This document shows, in pieces, positions 9,411 through 18,174 of a stretch of 64,000 nucleotides of DNA (positions are counted from its first letter, which is position 1; the number at the start of each line of letters is the position of its first letter). Source of the stretch: Sphingomonas sp. R647 (GTDB taxonomy: Bacteria; Pseudomonadota; Alphaproteobacteria; Sphingomonadales; Sphingomonadaceae); assembly GCF_020177055.1 (NCBI RefSeq), contig NZ_JAIQXT010000006.1, positions 292,954 to 356,953 of the forward strand, read 5' to 3'. The notes below the pieces were generated by a model, which ran no database searches, had not been told where the DNA came from, and saw only the letters and a list, made by a program, of their open reading frames with translations. The position numbers and the translations under genes are program-made.

Positions 9411-11006
9411 ATGCGTATGAACCGCCGCGACCTGATCGGCGCAGCCTCGGTCGGCAGCGCGCTTTCGACCCTTCCTTCGGCGCTGGCGGCGCAGACCCCG
9501 AAACCAGCAGCCCCCGACTGGAAGCGCGGCTTCGACAATCAGCGCATCCCGGACCTTGGCGACGGCCGCTTCCTCAACCCGCTGATGGCGGGCGACCATC
9601 CAGATCCGACGATCCTCAAGGACGGGAAGGACTATTACATGACCTTCTCGACCTTCGATTCCTATCCAGGCCTCGTCATCTGGCACTCGCGCGACCTGAT
9701 CAACTGGCAGCCGGTCGGCGCGGCGCTGACCAAGAACATCGGTTCGGTGTGGGCGCCGGAACTGTGCAAGCATGATGGCCGCTATTTCCTGTACATCCCG
9801 ACCAAGGGGCCGAACACCAGCTGGGTGATCTGGGCCGACAAGATCGAAGGGCCGTGGAGCGAGCCCGTAGACCTCAAGCTGCCCAACCATATCGACCCCG
9901 GCCATGCGGTGGGCGAAGACGGATCGCGCTGGCTGTTCCTGTCCGGCGGCGACCGCGTGCGCATGTCCGACGACGGCCTCAGCCGCATCGGCGAGCCCGA
10001 ACATGTCTATGACCCGTGGCGCTATCCCAAGGACTGGGTCGTCGAGGGCTTCGCGCCGGAGGGGCCGAAGATCACCCGCCATAAGGGCTGGTTTTACATG
10101 ATCACCGCGGTCGGCGGGACGGCGGGTCCGCCGACCGGCCATATGGTTATCGCGGCGCGCTCACGCTCGATCCACGGCCCGTGGGAGAATTGCCCCGCCA
10201 ACCCGCTGGTCCGCACCACCTCGCTCGAGGAAAAATGGTGGTCGCGCGGCCATGCGACATTGGTCGAGGGGCCGGCGGGCGACTGGTGGAGCGTCTATCA
10301 CGGGTTCGAGAATGGCTATTGGACACTCGGCCGTCAGGCATTGCTCGATCCGATCGAGTGGACCGATGACGGCTGGTTCCGAATGAAGGGCGGCGATCTG
10401 TCGCAGCCGCTGGCCAAGCCCAAAGGCGGGACCAAGACCGGTCCCCACGGCATGGCGCTGTCGGACGATTTCTCGACCCTCGCCATCGGCACCAAATGGA
10501 ACTTCTTCCGCCCCGCCCCCGATGAGCGCAGCCGTGCGCGCGTCGCGAACAATGTCCTCCACCTCGACGCACGCGGCACCGCGCCGTCCAGCTCCGCGCC
10601 ATTGCTGCTGATCGCCGGCGACCCCGCCTATCGCTTCGAATGCGATATCGAGATCGCACCGGGCGGCACCGCCGGCCTCATCCTGTTCTACGACGACAAG
10701 CTCTATTGCGGCCTCGGCTTCGATGAAAAGCGCTTCGTCACCCACCAGTACGGCATCGAACGCGGCCGCCCCGCCAATCCGCACGGGCGCAAGATGCGGA
10801 TGCGCGTGACCAACGACCGCCACATCGTCACCTATGACACCAGCGCCGATGGCGGAAAGACCTGGCACCGCTTTGATCGCGGCATGGAGGTATCGGGGTA
10901 CCACCACAATGTCCGCGGCGGTTTCCTCATGCTCCGCCCGGGACTCTATTCTGCGGGCGCCGGAACGGCAAAGTTCAGCGATTTCCGGTTCACAGCGTTG
11001 GGCTGA
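9411..11006 (+). CDS. Exported glycoside hydrolase family 43
   Basis: A 531-residue enzyme with an exported leader beginning MRMNRRDLIGAASVGSAL (twin-arginine-like) and GGGAAG before the start. The five-bladed propeller of GH43 is recognisable from GDHPDPTILKDGKDYYMTFS, which carries the catalytic-base Asp, IWHSRDLINWQPVG, and VVEGFAPEGPKI with the probable acid Glu. About 190 C-terminal residues after LSDDFSTLAIGTKWNFF look like a concanavalin-type beta-sandwich. Likely substrates are arabinan, xylan or galactan side chains. It closes the rightward operon 17 bp after the esterase. Confidence 0.88.
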   Translation: MRMNRRDLIGAASVGSALSTLPSALAAQTPKPAAPDWKRGFDNQRIPDLGDGRFLNPLMAGDHPDPTILKDGKDYYMTFSTFDSYPGLVIWHSRDLINWQPVGAALTKNIGSVWAPELCKHDGRYFLYIPTKGPNTSWVIWADKIEGPWSEPVDLKLPNHIDPGHAVGEDGSRWLFLSGGDRVRMSDDGLSRIGEPEHVYDPWRYPKDWVVEGFAPEGPKITRHKGWFYMITAVGGTAGPPTGHMVIAARSRSIHGPWENCPANPLVRTTSLEEKWWSRGHATLVEGPAGDWWSVYHGFENGYWTLGRQALLDPIEWTDDGWFRMKGGDLSQPLAKPKGGTKTGPHGMALSDDFSTLAIGTKWNFFRPAPDERSRARVANNVLHLDARGTAPSSSAPLLLIAGDPAYRFECDIEIAPGGTAGLILFYDDKLYCGLGFDEKRFVTHQYGIERGRPANPHGRKMRMRVTNDRHIVTYDTSADGGKTWHRFDRGMEVSGYHHNVRGGFLMLRPGLYSAGAGTAKFSDFRFTALG

Positions 11007-11051
11007 AGGCCACGCTTCGCAGAGGACTCACAATGGCTGGGTTGGAGCCGG

Positions 11052-11534
11052 TCAGCCGCCGCTTCCGCCTGAGGCGGCCCCGTCGCTCCTGAGCGCTGCG
11101 CCCAGTGACGCCAGCTTGTGGTTCAGCGCCTGCAACTCCTCAGGACGCATTCCCGTCGCCTCCAGAACCGCAGCGGGAATGCAACCGAGCGCCTCGTCGG
11201 TCAGACCGCGGCCCGCATTGGTCAACGCAAGCCGGACGACCCGCTCATCCTGTTTGTCGCGCGTTCTCGTCACCAGCCCGGCGGCTTCAAGACGCTTGAT
11301 GAGCGGGGTGAGGGTGTTCGACTCCAGATGCAACTTTGCGCCGAGCGCACTCACTGTCTGGCCGTCCGCGCCACGCAACGCCACCAGCGCGAGATATTGC
11401 GGATAGGTGATGCCGAACCGGTCGAGCAGCGGCTTGTAGACGCGATTGAATGCGAGCCCGGCGGCATAGACCGAGAAACACAGGAACTGGTCGAGCGGTT
11501 CGCCTTCGGAGGCGGGGGGGAGCGTATCAGTCAT
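11052..11534 (-). CDS. ohrR: MarR-family organic hydroperoxide sensor OhrR
   Basis: A 160-residue winged-helix repressor. The N-terminal LDQFLCFSVYAAGLAFNRVY has the reactive Cys of OhrR proteins, and FGITYPQYLALVALRG, LESNTLTPLIKRLEAAGLV and TRDKQDERVVRLALT are the MarR recognition helix and wing. Peroxide oxidation of the Cys releases the repressor from DNA. I chose the ATG at 11534 because it fits family length. The gene is divergent from an esterase and ohr, the classic ohrR-ohr arrangement, with two palindromic operators between them. Confidence 0.92.
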   Translation of the reverse strand: MTDTLPPASEGEPLDQFLCFSVYAAGLAFNRVYKPLLDRFGITYPQYLALVALRGADGQTVSALGAKLHLESNTLTPLIKRLEAAGLVTRTRDKQDERVVRLALTNAGRGLTDEALGCIPAAVLEATGMRPEELQALNHKLASLGAALRSDGAASGGSGG

Positions 11535-11545
11535 ACTGCGGACAA

Positions 11546-11563
11546 TAAATCGCACGCGATTTA
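11546..11563. promoter_or_regulatory. ohrR: OhrR operator, ohrR-proximal
   Basis: TAAATCG-CACG-CGATTTA is a perfect 7-bp inverted repeat with a 4-bp spacer, 12 bp upstream of the ohrR start. The spacing and A/T-rich outer arms fit MarR/OhrR sites and suggest autorepression. Confidence 0.65.
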
Positions 11564-11573
11564 ATCGCAAGGG

Positions 11574-11618
11574 TTGACAGTGTGAATCGCCCCGCTATTT
11601 AGATCGCACACGATCTAA
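11574..11618 (+). promoter_or_regulatory. Promoter and OhrR operator for the esterase-ohr operon
   Basis: TTGACA at 11574-11579 is a consensus -35 box. A weak -10 (TATTTA, 11596-11601) follows after 16 bp. The palindrome TTAGATCG-CACA-CGATCTAA (11599-11618) overlaps the -10, so a bound repressor would exclude RNA polymerase. It matches the ohrR-proximal site in spacing and sequence. Confidence 0.65.
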
Positions 11619-11649
11619 TCGTGTCCGACTCAAATAAGGGACCTTGATC

Positions 11650-12666
11650 ATGCACACCATGCCTCGCCTCGCTGCTCTCGCTTCCACCGCACTGCTGGCC
11701 CTGTCGGCTGCCCCCATTTCGGCGCAGACGCTCGAACCGTCGGCCAAGGCGTTCGCCGATGCCGCCGCCGCAGGAAAGCCGATCTACGACCTTCCTTATG
11801 CCGACGCCCGCGCCGTTCTGGCGAGCGTGCAGGCCGACAAGGTCGCCGCCTCCGCTGCGACCAACACGCAGGATCTTGTCTGGAAGATCGGCCCCACGGG
11901 ACAGGTCCGCGTGCGAATCGTGCGCCCGGCCGACGCCAAAGGCGCGCTCCCCGCCGTCCTTTATTATCACGGCGGCGGCTGGGTGATGGGCAATCGCAAC
12001 ACCCACGACCATTTGATCCGCGAACTGGCGGTGCAGGCCCGCGCTGCGGTGGTGTTCGTCGAATATGACAACGCACCGGAGGTCCGCTACCCGATCAACA
12101 ACGAACAGGCCTATGCCGCGCTCGACCATGTCGCATCGCACGGCGCCTCGCTCGGCATCGACCCGTCGCGACTGGCGGTGGCGGGCGACAGCGCCGGCGG
12201 CAACATGGCGATTGCGGTCACGATGATGGCCAAGGATCGCGCCGGGCCAAAGATCGGGCATCAGCTGCTTTTCTATCCGGTGACGGATGATGTGTCGGAC
12301 AACGCGTCCTACCGCGCGTTCGGCAACGGCCCGTTCCTGACCCGCCGCGCGATGGATTACTTCCTTGAGGCGAACTACCCCGCCGACCGCCGCAAGGATG
12401 TGCTTGCCTTCCCGCTGCGCGCCACGCTCGACCAGTTGAAGGGCCTGCCTGCCGCCACAGTAATCGTCGCCGAAAACGACCTGCTGCGCGATGAGGGCGA
12501 AGCCTATGGCCGCCGTCTGATCGAAGCGGGCGTGCCGGTCGCGGTTACCCGCTACAACGGCACGATCCATGACTTCGTGATGCTCAACGCACTGGCCGGC
12601 AGCGAACCCGCCCGTGCCGCCATCGCCCAGGGCGCCGCGCGCCTGCGCAGCAGCTTTGCCCGCTGA
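11650..12666 (+). CDS. Secreted HSL-family alpha/beta-hydrolase (esterase)
   Basis: A 338-residue carboxylesterase of the hormone-sensitive-lipase type. The signal peptide ends near AAPISAQ. Motifs are YYHGGGWVMG (oxyanion hole), AVAGDSAGGNMA (nucleophile), VIVAENDLLRDEG (acid) and YNGTIHDFVM (His). The ATG at 11650 follows AGGGACC. It sits 26 bp upstream of ohr and behind the OhrR-overlapped promoter, so it should be induced by organic peroxides. A substrate such as lipid-peroxide-derived esters is conceivable, but nothing in the sequence proves it. Confidence 0.85.
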   Translation: MHTMPRLAALASTALLALSAAPISAQTLEPSAKAFADAAAAGKPIYDLPYADARAVLASVQADKVAASAATNTQDLVWKIGPTGQVRVRIVRPADAKGALPAVLYYHGGGWVMGNRNTHDHLIRELAVQARAAVVFVEYDNAPEVRYPINNEQAYAALDHVASHGASLGIDPSRLAVAGDSAGGNMAIAVTMMAKDRAGPKIGHQLLFYPVTDDVSDNASYRAFGNGPFLTRRAMDYFLEANYPADRRKDVLAFPLRATLDQLKGLPAATVIVAENDLLRDEGEAYGRRLIEAGVPVAVTRYNGTIHDFVMLNALAGSEPARAAIAQGAARLRSSFAR

Positions 12667-12692
12667 TCGCTCCACCAGAAAGGAAGACTGAA

Positions 12693-13124
12693 ATGACCAA
12701 GATTCTCTACTCCACCCGCGCCACCGCCACCGGCGGACGCGATGGCAAGGCGCGTACCGATGACGGTGCCTTCGAAGTCGCGCTGGCAACGCCCAAGGAA
12801 CTGGGCGGCAACGGCCAGGGCAACAACCCGGAACAGCTGTTCGCAGCTGGCTATGCCGCCTGCTTCCTGAGCGCGATGAAGTTCGTTGGCACTCAGGGCA
12901 CCCATGCCCGATTGCCCAATGATGCCAGCGTCAGCGCGACGGTCGGCATCGGGCCACGCGCGGACAAGGGCTTTGGCCTTGCCGTGACGCTCGACATCTT
13001 GCTTCCCGGCCTCGATCGGGCCGACGCCGAAGCGCTGGTGGCGGAAGCCGACACGGTATGTCCCTACTCGCACGCGGTGCGTGGGAATATCGAGGTCACT
13101 CTCAACATCGCGGGGAACAGCTGA
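12693..13124 (+). CDS. ohr: Organic hydroperoxide resistance protein Ohr (OsmC family)
   Basis: A 143-residue thiol peroxidase that reduces organic hydroperoxides using lipoylated partners. The two catalytic cysteines are visible in AAGYAACFLSAM (about residue 60) and DTVCPYSHAVRGN (about residue 124), and the GNNPEQLFAAGY signature of Ohr precedes the first. An AGGAAG ribosome site is present. It is the last gene of the OhrR-controlled operon and is followed by a hairpin. Confidence 0.95.
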   Translation: MTKILYSTRATATGGRDGKARTDDGAFEVALATPKELGGNGQGNNPEQLFAAGYAACFLSAMKFVGTQGTHARLPNDASVSATVGIGPRADKGFGLAVTLDILLPGLDRADAEALVAEADTVCPYSHAVRGNIEVTLNIAGNS

Positions 13125-13130
13125 GCCCCG

Positions 13131-13170
13131 GCGCGCATGGCCAGGGCATTTATGCCCGAGCCATGCGCGC
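13131..13170. terminator. Two-way hairpin between convergent ohr and HxlR genes
   Basis: GCGCGCATGGC pairs perfectly with GCCATGCGCGC, and an inner stem GGGCAT/ATGCCC closes a TT loop. It lies 7 bp after the ohr stop and 15 bp beyond the stop of the opposite gene. There is no U-run, so termination efficiency is uncertain. Confidence 0.5.
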
Positions 13171-13184
13171 GACCTTCGCAGACC

Positions 13185-13565
13185 CTAGTCTGCGGTCGCC
13201 CTGGCATCGAACTCAGCCTGGCTGGCATGGATCGTCCGTTCGTGATCCACCACCCAGCGGCCCAGATCCTGGCCAAGCGCGGCCAGCGAATGACCCAACG
13301 GGGTCAGCGCATATTCGACCATCGGCGGAACTGTGGGGTGCACCGTTCGGGTCACCACGCCATCGCGTTCGAGCCGGCGCAGCGTACGGGTGAGCATCTG
13401 TTGCGAGATCCCCGCCACCGCCCGGCGCAGCCCGTTGAAGCATAGCGTCCCCGTCGCGAGGACGACCACGACCGGCAAGGTCCATCGATCCCCGATCCAT
13501 CCCAGATGACGCGCGATGTCCCGACACCTGGCGGGATCGTGGGCGGCGGGGGCGGTCATGTCCAT
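13185..13565 (-). CDS. HxlR-family winged-helix regulator
   Basis: A 126-residue HxlR-type regulator. The N-terminal Cys motif CRDIARHLGWIGDRWT is the conserved HxlR opening, often a redox or quinone sensor. GISQQMLTRTLRRLERDGVV is the recognition helix and VEYALTPLGHSL the dimerisation segment. It is divergent from azoR, and HxlR proteins commonly control azoreductase or quinone reductase genes, so local control is likely. MDM offers two start codons six bases apart. Confidence 0.88.
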   Translation of the reverse strand: MDMTAPAAHDPARCRDIARHLGWIGDRWTLPVVVVLATGTLCFNGLRRAVAGISQQMLTRTLRRLERDGVVTRTVHPTVPPMVEYALTPLGHSLAALGQDLGRWVVDHERTIHASQAEFDARATAD

Positions 13566-13614
13566 GTGACTAGGTCCCGAAAATATGCGTTCTTGGCCGG
13601 CCGAAGGGGCACTC

Positions 13615-13634
13615 TACGTGGTGTGGGCCACGTA
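13615..13634. promoter_or_regulatory. Candidate HxlR operator
   Basis: TACGTGG and CCACGTA form a perfect 7-bp inverted repeat with a 6-bp spacer in the 86-bp gap between the HxlR gene and azoR, 17 bp before the azoR start. It is the only clear palindrome of operator size there apart from GGCCGGCC. Confidence 0.5.
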
Positions 13635-13651
13635 AGACAGGAACAGGCCCC

Positions 13652-14227
13652 ATGCACCTACTTCATCTCGATTCATCGATCCAAGGCGACACTTCCGTCA
13701 GCCGCACCATGTCCGCCGCGATTGTCGACGCGCTGCGCCGGTCGTCCGGCGAACTTGAGCTATCCTACCGCGACCTCGGCGCCCAGCCGCTGCCGCATCT
13801 GACGCTGCCTGGCTTCGCCACGCCCGAGGCCGCAGCCACGCTCGACGCATTTCTTGCCGCAGACGTCGTGGTGATTGGTGCCGCGATGTACAATTTCGGC
13901 ATCCCGACACAGCTCAAGGGCTGGTTCGACCACATCCTCGTTTCGGGCAAGACCTTCCGCTACGCCGAGGATGGCGTCGAAGGCCTGGCCGGCGGCAAGC
14001 GCGTCTTCGTCGCGCTGGCGCGCGGTGGCCAGTATTCTGACGGTCCTGCAGCCGCGATGGAACATGCCGAAACGCATCTGCGCGCGATGTTGGGCTTCAT
14101 CGGTATCACGCAGCCCGAGTTCGTGATCGCCGAAGGGGTCGCCTTTGGACCGGACCAGCGAGAGGCGGCAATCACTTCCGCGCTGAGCCGGATTGCTGCG
14201 CTCCAGGGCGGGCTCGCCCCGGCCTGA
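13652..14227 (+). CDS. azoR: FMN-dependent NADH:quinone/azo reductase
   Basis: A 191-residue flavodoxin-fold enzyme that reduces quinones and azo dyes by two electrons with NADH. LLHLDSSIQGDTSVSR is the phosphate-binding start of AzoR, and AAMYNFGIPTQLKGWFDHIL plus GKTFRYAEDG carry the FMN and substrate region. AGGAACAGG precedes the start. It is divergent from an HxlR regulator with a palindrome between them, a familiar quinone-stress pair. Confidence 0.93.
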   Translation: MHLLHLDSSIQGDTSVSRTMSAAIVDALRRSSGELELSYRDLGAQPLPHLTLPGFATPEAAATLDAFLAADVVVIGAAMYNFGIPTQLKGWFDHILVSGKTFRYAEDGVEGLAGGKRVFVALARGGQYSDGPAAAMEHAETHLRAMLGFIGITQPEFVIAEGVAFGPDQREAAITSALSRIAALQGGLAPA

Positions 14228-14237
14228 TGCCGCCGCC

Positions 14238-15146
14238 TTAGCCGTGCCGGAATGCGCGCGATCGTTCGCGCGCCAGATCGACGAACACCTTGAACGCGGC
14301 GGGCGGATTTCGACGGCTGGGGTAATAGAGGCAGAGTGGCGCCAGCACAGGCGTCCATTCCTGCAACAACGGTACCATCCGCCCCGCTTCGATATCCGCG
14401 CGCACGTCGGATTCCATGAAGAACCCGATCCCGACTCCTTCCAGCACGGCGATGCGTGCGACGCTCGCTTCGTCCAAAATGATCGGTCCCTCGACGTCCA
14501 GCTGGATCGGCTGGCCGTCCTTCTGAAACGGCCAGCGATACATCGACCCATTGGGCAACCGGATTCGGATGCAGGAATGGGTCAGCAGATCGAGCGGAAC
14601 ACGCGGAAAGGGCCGGTCCGCAAGATAGGCCGGCGCGGCGACGACGGCATAGCGGCGGGCCGGACCGATCGGGATGGCGATCATGTCGGAGGGAACCAGA
14701 TCCCGGCTGCGAATCCCGAAGTCGAACCCGTTGGCCACGATATCGGTGAGTGCGCCTTCGGTGACCAGATCGATGCTGACCTCAGGAAAGCGCTTCAGGA
14801 ACTCCAGCACCAGCGGCACCAGCATTTCGCGCGCCGCCGTCGCGAAGCTGTTGATGCGCAACGTCCCGGATGGCGTATGCTGTTGCGACCGCACACCGTC
14901 GAGCGCCAGATGAATGTCGCGCAGCGCTGGCGTCATCTGGTCAACGAAGTGGTGCCCCGCCTCGGTCAGCGACACACTGCGCGTCGTCCGGTTGAACAGC
15001 CGAACGCCCAATCGCCCCTCCAGCTTCGCGATCGCGTTGCTGAGTGCTGTGGCCGACATGCCCAGATCGATCGCCGCCGCGCGGAACGATCCGCGGCGGG
15101 CGATGGCGAGAACGGCGTCAAGCTCGTGCAGACTATATCCGGCCAT
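14238..15146 (-). CDS. LysR-family transcriptional regulator
   Basis: A 302-residue LysR regulator. The helix-turn-helix is [20 protein letters not shown] and [20 protein letters not shown], followed by the periplasmic-binding-like effector domain ([18 protein letters not shown]). The ATG at 15146 fits family length; the frame is open further upstream but does not look coding. The gene is divergent from the SnoaL-SDR pair, which it probably controls. The effector is unknown. Confidence 0.9.
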   Translation of the reverse strand: MAGYSLHELDAVLAIARRGSFRAAAIDLGMSATALSNAIAKLEGRLGVRLFNRTTRSVSLTEAGHHFVDQMTPALRDIHLALDGVRSQQHTPSGTLRINSFATAAREMLVPLVLEFLKRFPEVSIDLVTEGALTDIVANGFDFGIRSRDLVPSDMIAIPIGPARRYAVVAAPAYLADRPFPRVPLDLLTHSCIRIRLPNGSMYRWPFQKDGQPIQLDVEGPIILDEASVARIAVLEGVGIGFFMESDVRADIEAGRMVPLLQEWTPVLAPLCLYYPSRRNPPAAFKVFVDLARERSRAFRHG

Positions 15147-15260
15147 TGTCCCGAAATCCGAAACTCCTTGTCCCACTTTATCCCGGTTATCTGAACGACC
15201 GTAAAGCGCCATCTGCGTGGAACCGCGCGATGTCCGCGCCGGGCCGCGAGGAGAATGACC

Positions 15261-15590
15261 ATGCCCGTGCAACTGCCCAAAGCGATCGCGGCGTATTTCG
15301 CCGCCGACAGAAAGGGCCAGCCCCAGGCGACGTCCGAATGCTTCATGCCGGAAGCCGTCGTGATCGATGAGGGCAACCGCTATGTCGGCCGCGATGCCAT
15401 CTGCCAGTGGATGGCAAATGCGTCCACCCAATACAGCTATACCGTCGAACCATTCGACGTTGCTGGTGACGATGGCCGCATCATCGTCACCAGCCATCTC
15501 GTCGGCAATTTTCCCGGCAGCCCGGTCGATTTGCGCTATTGCTTCGTGCTCGATGGCGACAGCATCGCTCAGCTGGAGATCGTCCCATGA
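15261..15590 (+). CDS. SnoaL-like NTF2-fold protein
   Basis: A 109-residue single-domain protein of the SnoaL/NTF2-like fold. [35 protein letters not shown] and [15 protein letters not shown] give the typical helix-then-sheet cone. ATG 15261 has GAGGAG at good spacing; ATG 15255 is too close to it. The stop overlaps the next gene start (ATGA). Such small proteins are often accessory to a neighbouring dehydrogenase, but the reaction is unknown. Confidence 0.82.
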   Translation: MPVQLPKAIAAYFAADRKGQPQATSECFMPEAVVIDEGNRYVGRDAICQWMANASTQYSYTVEPFDVAGDDGRIIVTSHLVGNFPGSPVDLRYCFVLDGDSIAQLEIVP

Positions 15591-16366
15591 CGCCGTTCAT
15601 CACCCTTGCAGGGAAGCGGGCGCTCATCACCTCGGGCACGCGCGGGGCGGGCGCGGCGACGGTTGCCCTGTTCCGCGCGCTCGGTGCGCAGGTGCTGACC
15701 ACCGCGCGCAGCAGGCCCGCGCACATGCCGGACGCGCAGTTCGTCGCCGCCGACCTCACCACCGCCGAGGGCTGCGCCGCCGTCGCTGATGCAGTCCATG
15801 ATCAGCTCGGCGGTGTCGACGTCGTTGTCCATATGCTCGGCGGATCGTCCGCTCCGGCGGGTGGCTACCGCGCGCTCGATGACAGCCAATGGCGCCGCGA
15901 AATCGCCCTCAACCTGATGCCAGCGGTCCGCCTCGACCGGGCCTTGCTACCGGCGATGACGGACCGGGGATCGGGCGTGGTGATCCACGTCACCTCGATC
16001 CAGCGGGAATTGCCGCTTCCCGAGGCAACCACCGCCTACGCTGCGGCCAAGGCGGCACTATCGACCTACAGCAAGAGCCTGTCGAAGGAAGTCTCGCCCA
16101 AAGGGGTCCGGGTGGTCCGCGTGTCGCCGGGCTGGATCGCTACCGAGAGTTCCGTGGACCTCGCTAAACGTCTTGCGACCGAACATGGTGTTGACGTCGA
16201 AGGGGGGAAGCGAATGATCATGAATTCGCTTGGCGGCGTCCCGATCGGTCGTGCGTCGGAGCCGGAGGAGATCGCCAATCTGATCGCCTTTCTGGCATCG
16301 GACAAAGCGGGGACGATCACCGGTACCGAATATGTCATCGATGGCGGGACCATTCCCACGGCCTGA
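15587..16366 (+). CDS. SDR-family oxidoreductase
   Basis: A 259-residue short-chain dehydrogenase. The nucleotide-binding loop is [12 protein letters not shown], a variant of TGxxxGxG. VHMLGG replaces the usual NNAG, catalytic Ser lies in VIHVTSIQ, and the Tyr-Lys pair is YAAAKAA. The C-terminus [14 protein letters not shown] is typical. Translation is coupled to the SnoaL gene upstream. The substrate cannot be inferred. Confidence 0.9.
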   Translation: MTPFITLAGKRALITSGTRGAGAATVALFRALGAQVLTTARSRPAHMPDAQFVAADLTTAEGCAAVADAVHDQLGGVDVVVHMLGGSSAPAGGYRALDDSQWRREIALNLMPAVRLDRALLPAMTDRGSGVVIHVTSIQRELPLPEATTAYAAAKAALSTYSKSLSKEVSPKGVRVVRVSPGWIATESSVDLAKRLATEHGVDVEGGKRMIMNSLGGVPIGRASEPEEIANLIAFLASDKAGTITGTEYVIDGGTIPTA

Positions 16367-16521
16367 GCCGGCGCCATATCGTGTGGATCCATGCACCGGC
16401 GGCGGGAATTTCAAGCCGGGCCCAAGGCTTCGTCGCGAGACTGATCGAGACGGAGCTCCCCCGCCCACAGGCTCTGGGTCGCCCCCCGAAGGGATGGTTT
16501 ACCGTGCAGGTTTCTCTGGAT

Positions 16522-16597
16522 TGGTGGAGCTGAGGGGAATCGAACCCCTGACCTCTGCAGTGCGATTGCAGCGCTCTCCCATCTGAGCTACAGCCCC
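16522..16597 (-). tRNA. tRNA-Ala, anticodon CGC
   Basis: The complement strand folds into a full cloverleaf of 76 nt with encoded CCA. The acceptor stem has the G3:U70 wobble pair that identifies alanine tRNA. The anticodon stem CTGCA/TGCAG encloses a seven-base loop with CGC at positions 34-36, reading GCG codons. The T-loop is GTTCGATTC. About 150 bp of featureless sequence lies on the SDR side and 100 bp on the other. Confidence 0.96.
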
Positions 16598-16699
16598 GCT
16601 CCACGTCCGGCACCGCCGAACGGCGGACGATCTAGCTTTCCGTCTCGCGCTTTGCAACGGCAAAGACGCCGCGCCACCCGCCGCGCGCGGGGTCGTCCG

Positions 16700-17167
16700 T
16701 CAGTCGCAAATCGGCTCGGCCGACAGGATTTCGATCGCCTCGGCCCGGCCATTAAAGTCAATCAGCTCCCCGACTTCGGCGCCGATCATCGCCGCGGCGA
16801 GCGGGGCCTGGAACGCGATGCGGCCCGCCGCGGGATCGGCTTCGTCATGCCCGACAATGTCGATCGCCCGCTCGCGCCCGCCCATGCGAAAGCGCACGCG
16901 CGAGCCGATCGCCGCCACGCCCGCCTCGGGCAGCGCGGCGACTTCCGCCGTCGTCTGCCGCGTATGCCAGTAGCGCAGGTCGCGCAGCAGCGGCGCGCGC
17001 GCCTCGTCCCCCTCCAGCCCATCCAGCTGCGCCTCAAGATCGCGCACCTGATCGTCGATCAATGCGCGACCCCGCGCGGTGACGATGTTCGGCCCCGACG
17101 GGATCGGCAGTTCGAAACGAGGCTCCTTATGCTCCTCGTCGCTCTCACGACGGAATGCGACGCTCAT
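16700..17167 (-). CDS. GreA/GreB-family transcription elongation factor-like protein
   Basis: A 155-residue protein with the Gre architecture: a helical region (ARGRALIDDQVRDLEAQL through LRDLRYWHTRQ) and a C-terminal FKBP-like domain with IGSRVRFRMGGRERAIDIVGHDEADP and SPLA-like PLAAAMIGAEVGE. Gre factors rescue backtracked RNA polymerase with acidic residues at the coiled-coil tip; EGDEAR could be that tip. Start ATG 17167 lies 10 bp after the stop of the upstream protease gene. Rnk-type regulators are the alternative. Confidence 0.75.
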   Translation of the reverse strand: MSVAFRRESDEEHKEPRFELPIPSGPNIVTARGRALIDDQVRDLEAQLDGLEGDEARAPLLRDLRYWHTRQTTAEVAALPEAGVAAIGSRVRFRMGGRERAIDIVGHDEADPAAGRIAFQAPLAAAMIGAEVGELIDFNGRAEAIEILSAEPICD

Positions 17168-17177
17168 CGGATCATGC

Positions 17178-18074
17178 TCATACCGCGCCGCTGAACGTGT
17201 CGCACGCCGCCGGGCTGCCGCTCTCAAGCCCGCGCTTGAGCCACTTCATGCGCTGTGCCGACGTGCCATGGGTAAAGCTCTCGGGCACGATCGTCCCGCG
17301 CGCCTGTTTCTGCAGCGTGTCGTCGCCGATCGCCTCGGCCGCGCGCAGCCCTTCCTCGATATCGCCCGCTTCCAGCCGGTCGCGATTCTGCGCCGCCCAG
17401 ACGCCAGCGTAGCAATCCGCCTGAAGCTCGACCCGTACAGACAGCGCATTGCCCTCGGCCTGGCTCATCCGCGCCTGGCGTGCGCGCACCTGCTCCATCG
17501 TGCCGGTGACGTTCTGGATATGGTGGCCGACCTCATGTGCGATCACGTAATTCTGCGCGAAGTCGCCCGCCGCGCCGAACCGCGTCGCCAGCTCGCGGAA
17601 GAACGCGGTGTCGAGATAGATGCCGCGATCCGCCGGACAATAGAACGGCCCCGCCGCTGAGGTCGCCTGACCGCAACCCGACTGCACGCCACCCTCATAA
17701 AAATTGAGCACCGGCGCGGGGTAACGCTGCCCGTCTGCCGCGAACAATTTGGTCCAGGTCTGCTCGGTGCTGGTCATCACGCGGCATGCCTGCAATTCCT
17801 CGGGCGTGTCGCACGCCTTTTGCTGCGCGACCTGCTGCCCGCCGCTGCCGGTCGTGCCGCCGCCGCCGCTCAGCAACGCGCCGCCACCACCCAGCGTCAT
17901 GAAGATCGCCGCACCAATGCCGATCAGTGCGATCGTGCCACAGCCAAGGCGGCTACCCAGCAGCATCGGCAGCAGCGCGAACAGGATGTTGCCACCCCCG
18001 CCGCCAAAACCGCCGCCACCGCCCGAGCCCAGATCGCGGACATTGTTGCTGGGATCGAGATCGTCGAGCCGCAT
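17178..18074 (-). CDS. YpfJ-type neutral zinc metallopeptidase
   Basis: A 298-residue membrane-anchored protease. The start MRLDDLDPSNNVRDLGS with a glycine-rich stretch is characteristic of the family. One transmembrane helix (residues about 30-65) precedes the catalytic domain, which has VIAHEVGHHIQNVTG (HExxH) and ELQADCYAGVW with the third ligand. It is followed by the Gre-like gene on the same strand. The protein substrate is unknown. Confidence 0.88.
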   Translation of the reverse strand: MRLDDLDPSNNVRDLGSGGGGGFGGGGGNILFALLPMLLGSRLGCGTIALIGIGAAIFMTLGGGGALLSGGGGTTGSGGQQVAQQKACDTPEELQACRVMTSTEQTWTKLFAADGQRYPAPVLNFYEGGVQSGCGQATSAAGPFYCPADRGIYLDTAFFRELATRFGAAGDFAQNYVIAHEVGHHIQNVTGTMEQVRARQARMSQAEGNALSVRVELQADCYAGVWAAQNRDRLEAGDIEEGLRAAEAIGDDTLQKQARGTIVPESFTHGTSAQRMKWLKRGLESGSPAACDTFSGAV

Positions 18075-18174
18075 GGCCCATCCCCTTTTATCGTTTCCTT
18101 CCCGCCACAATGCCCCAAGCGGCATCGCGTTGCATGAAGAATCCCGCATTGCCCTTCGCGCCGCGTTGCACCAC

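Noticed and set aside
16522..16597. tRNA-Ala as an integration site for a genomic island
   Set aside because: No integrase or partial repeat of the tRNA 3' end was seen on either side.
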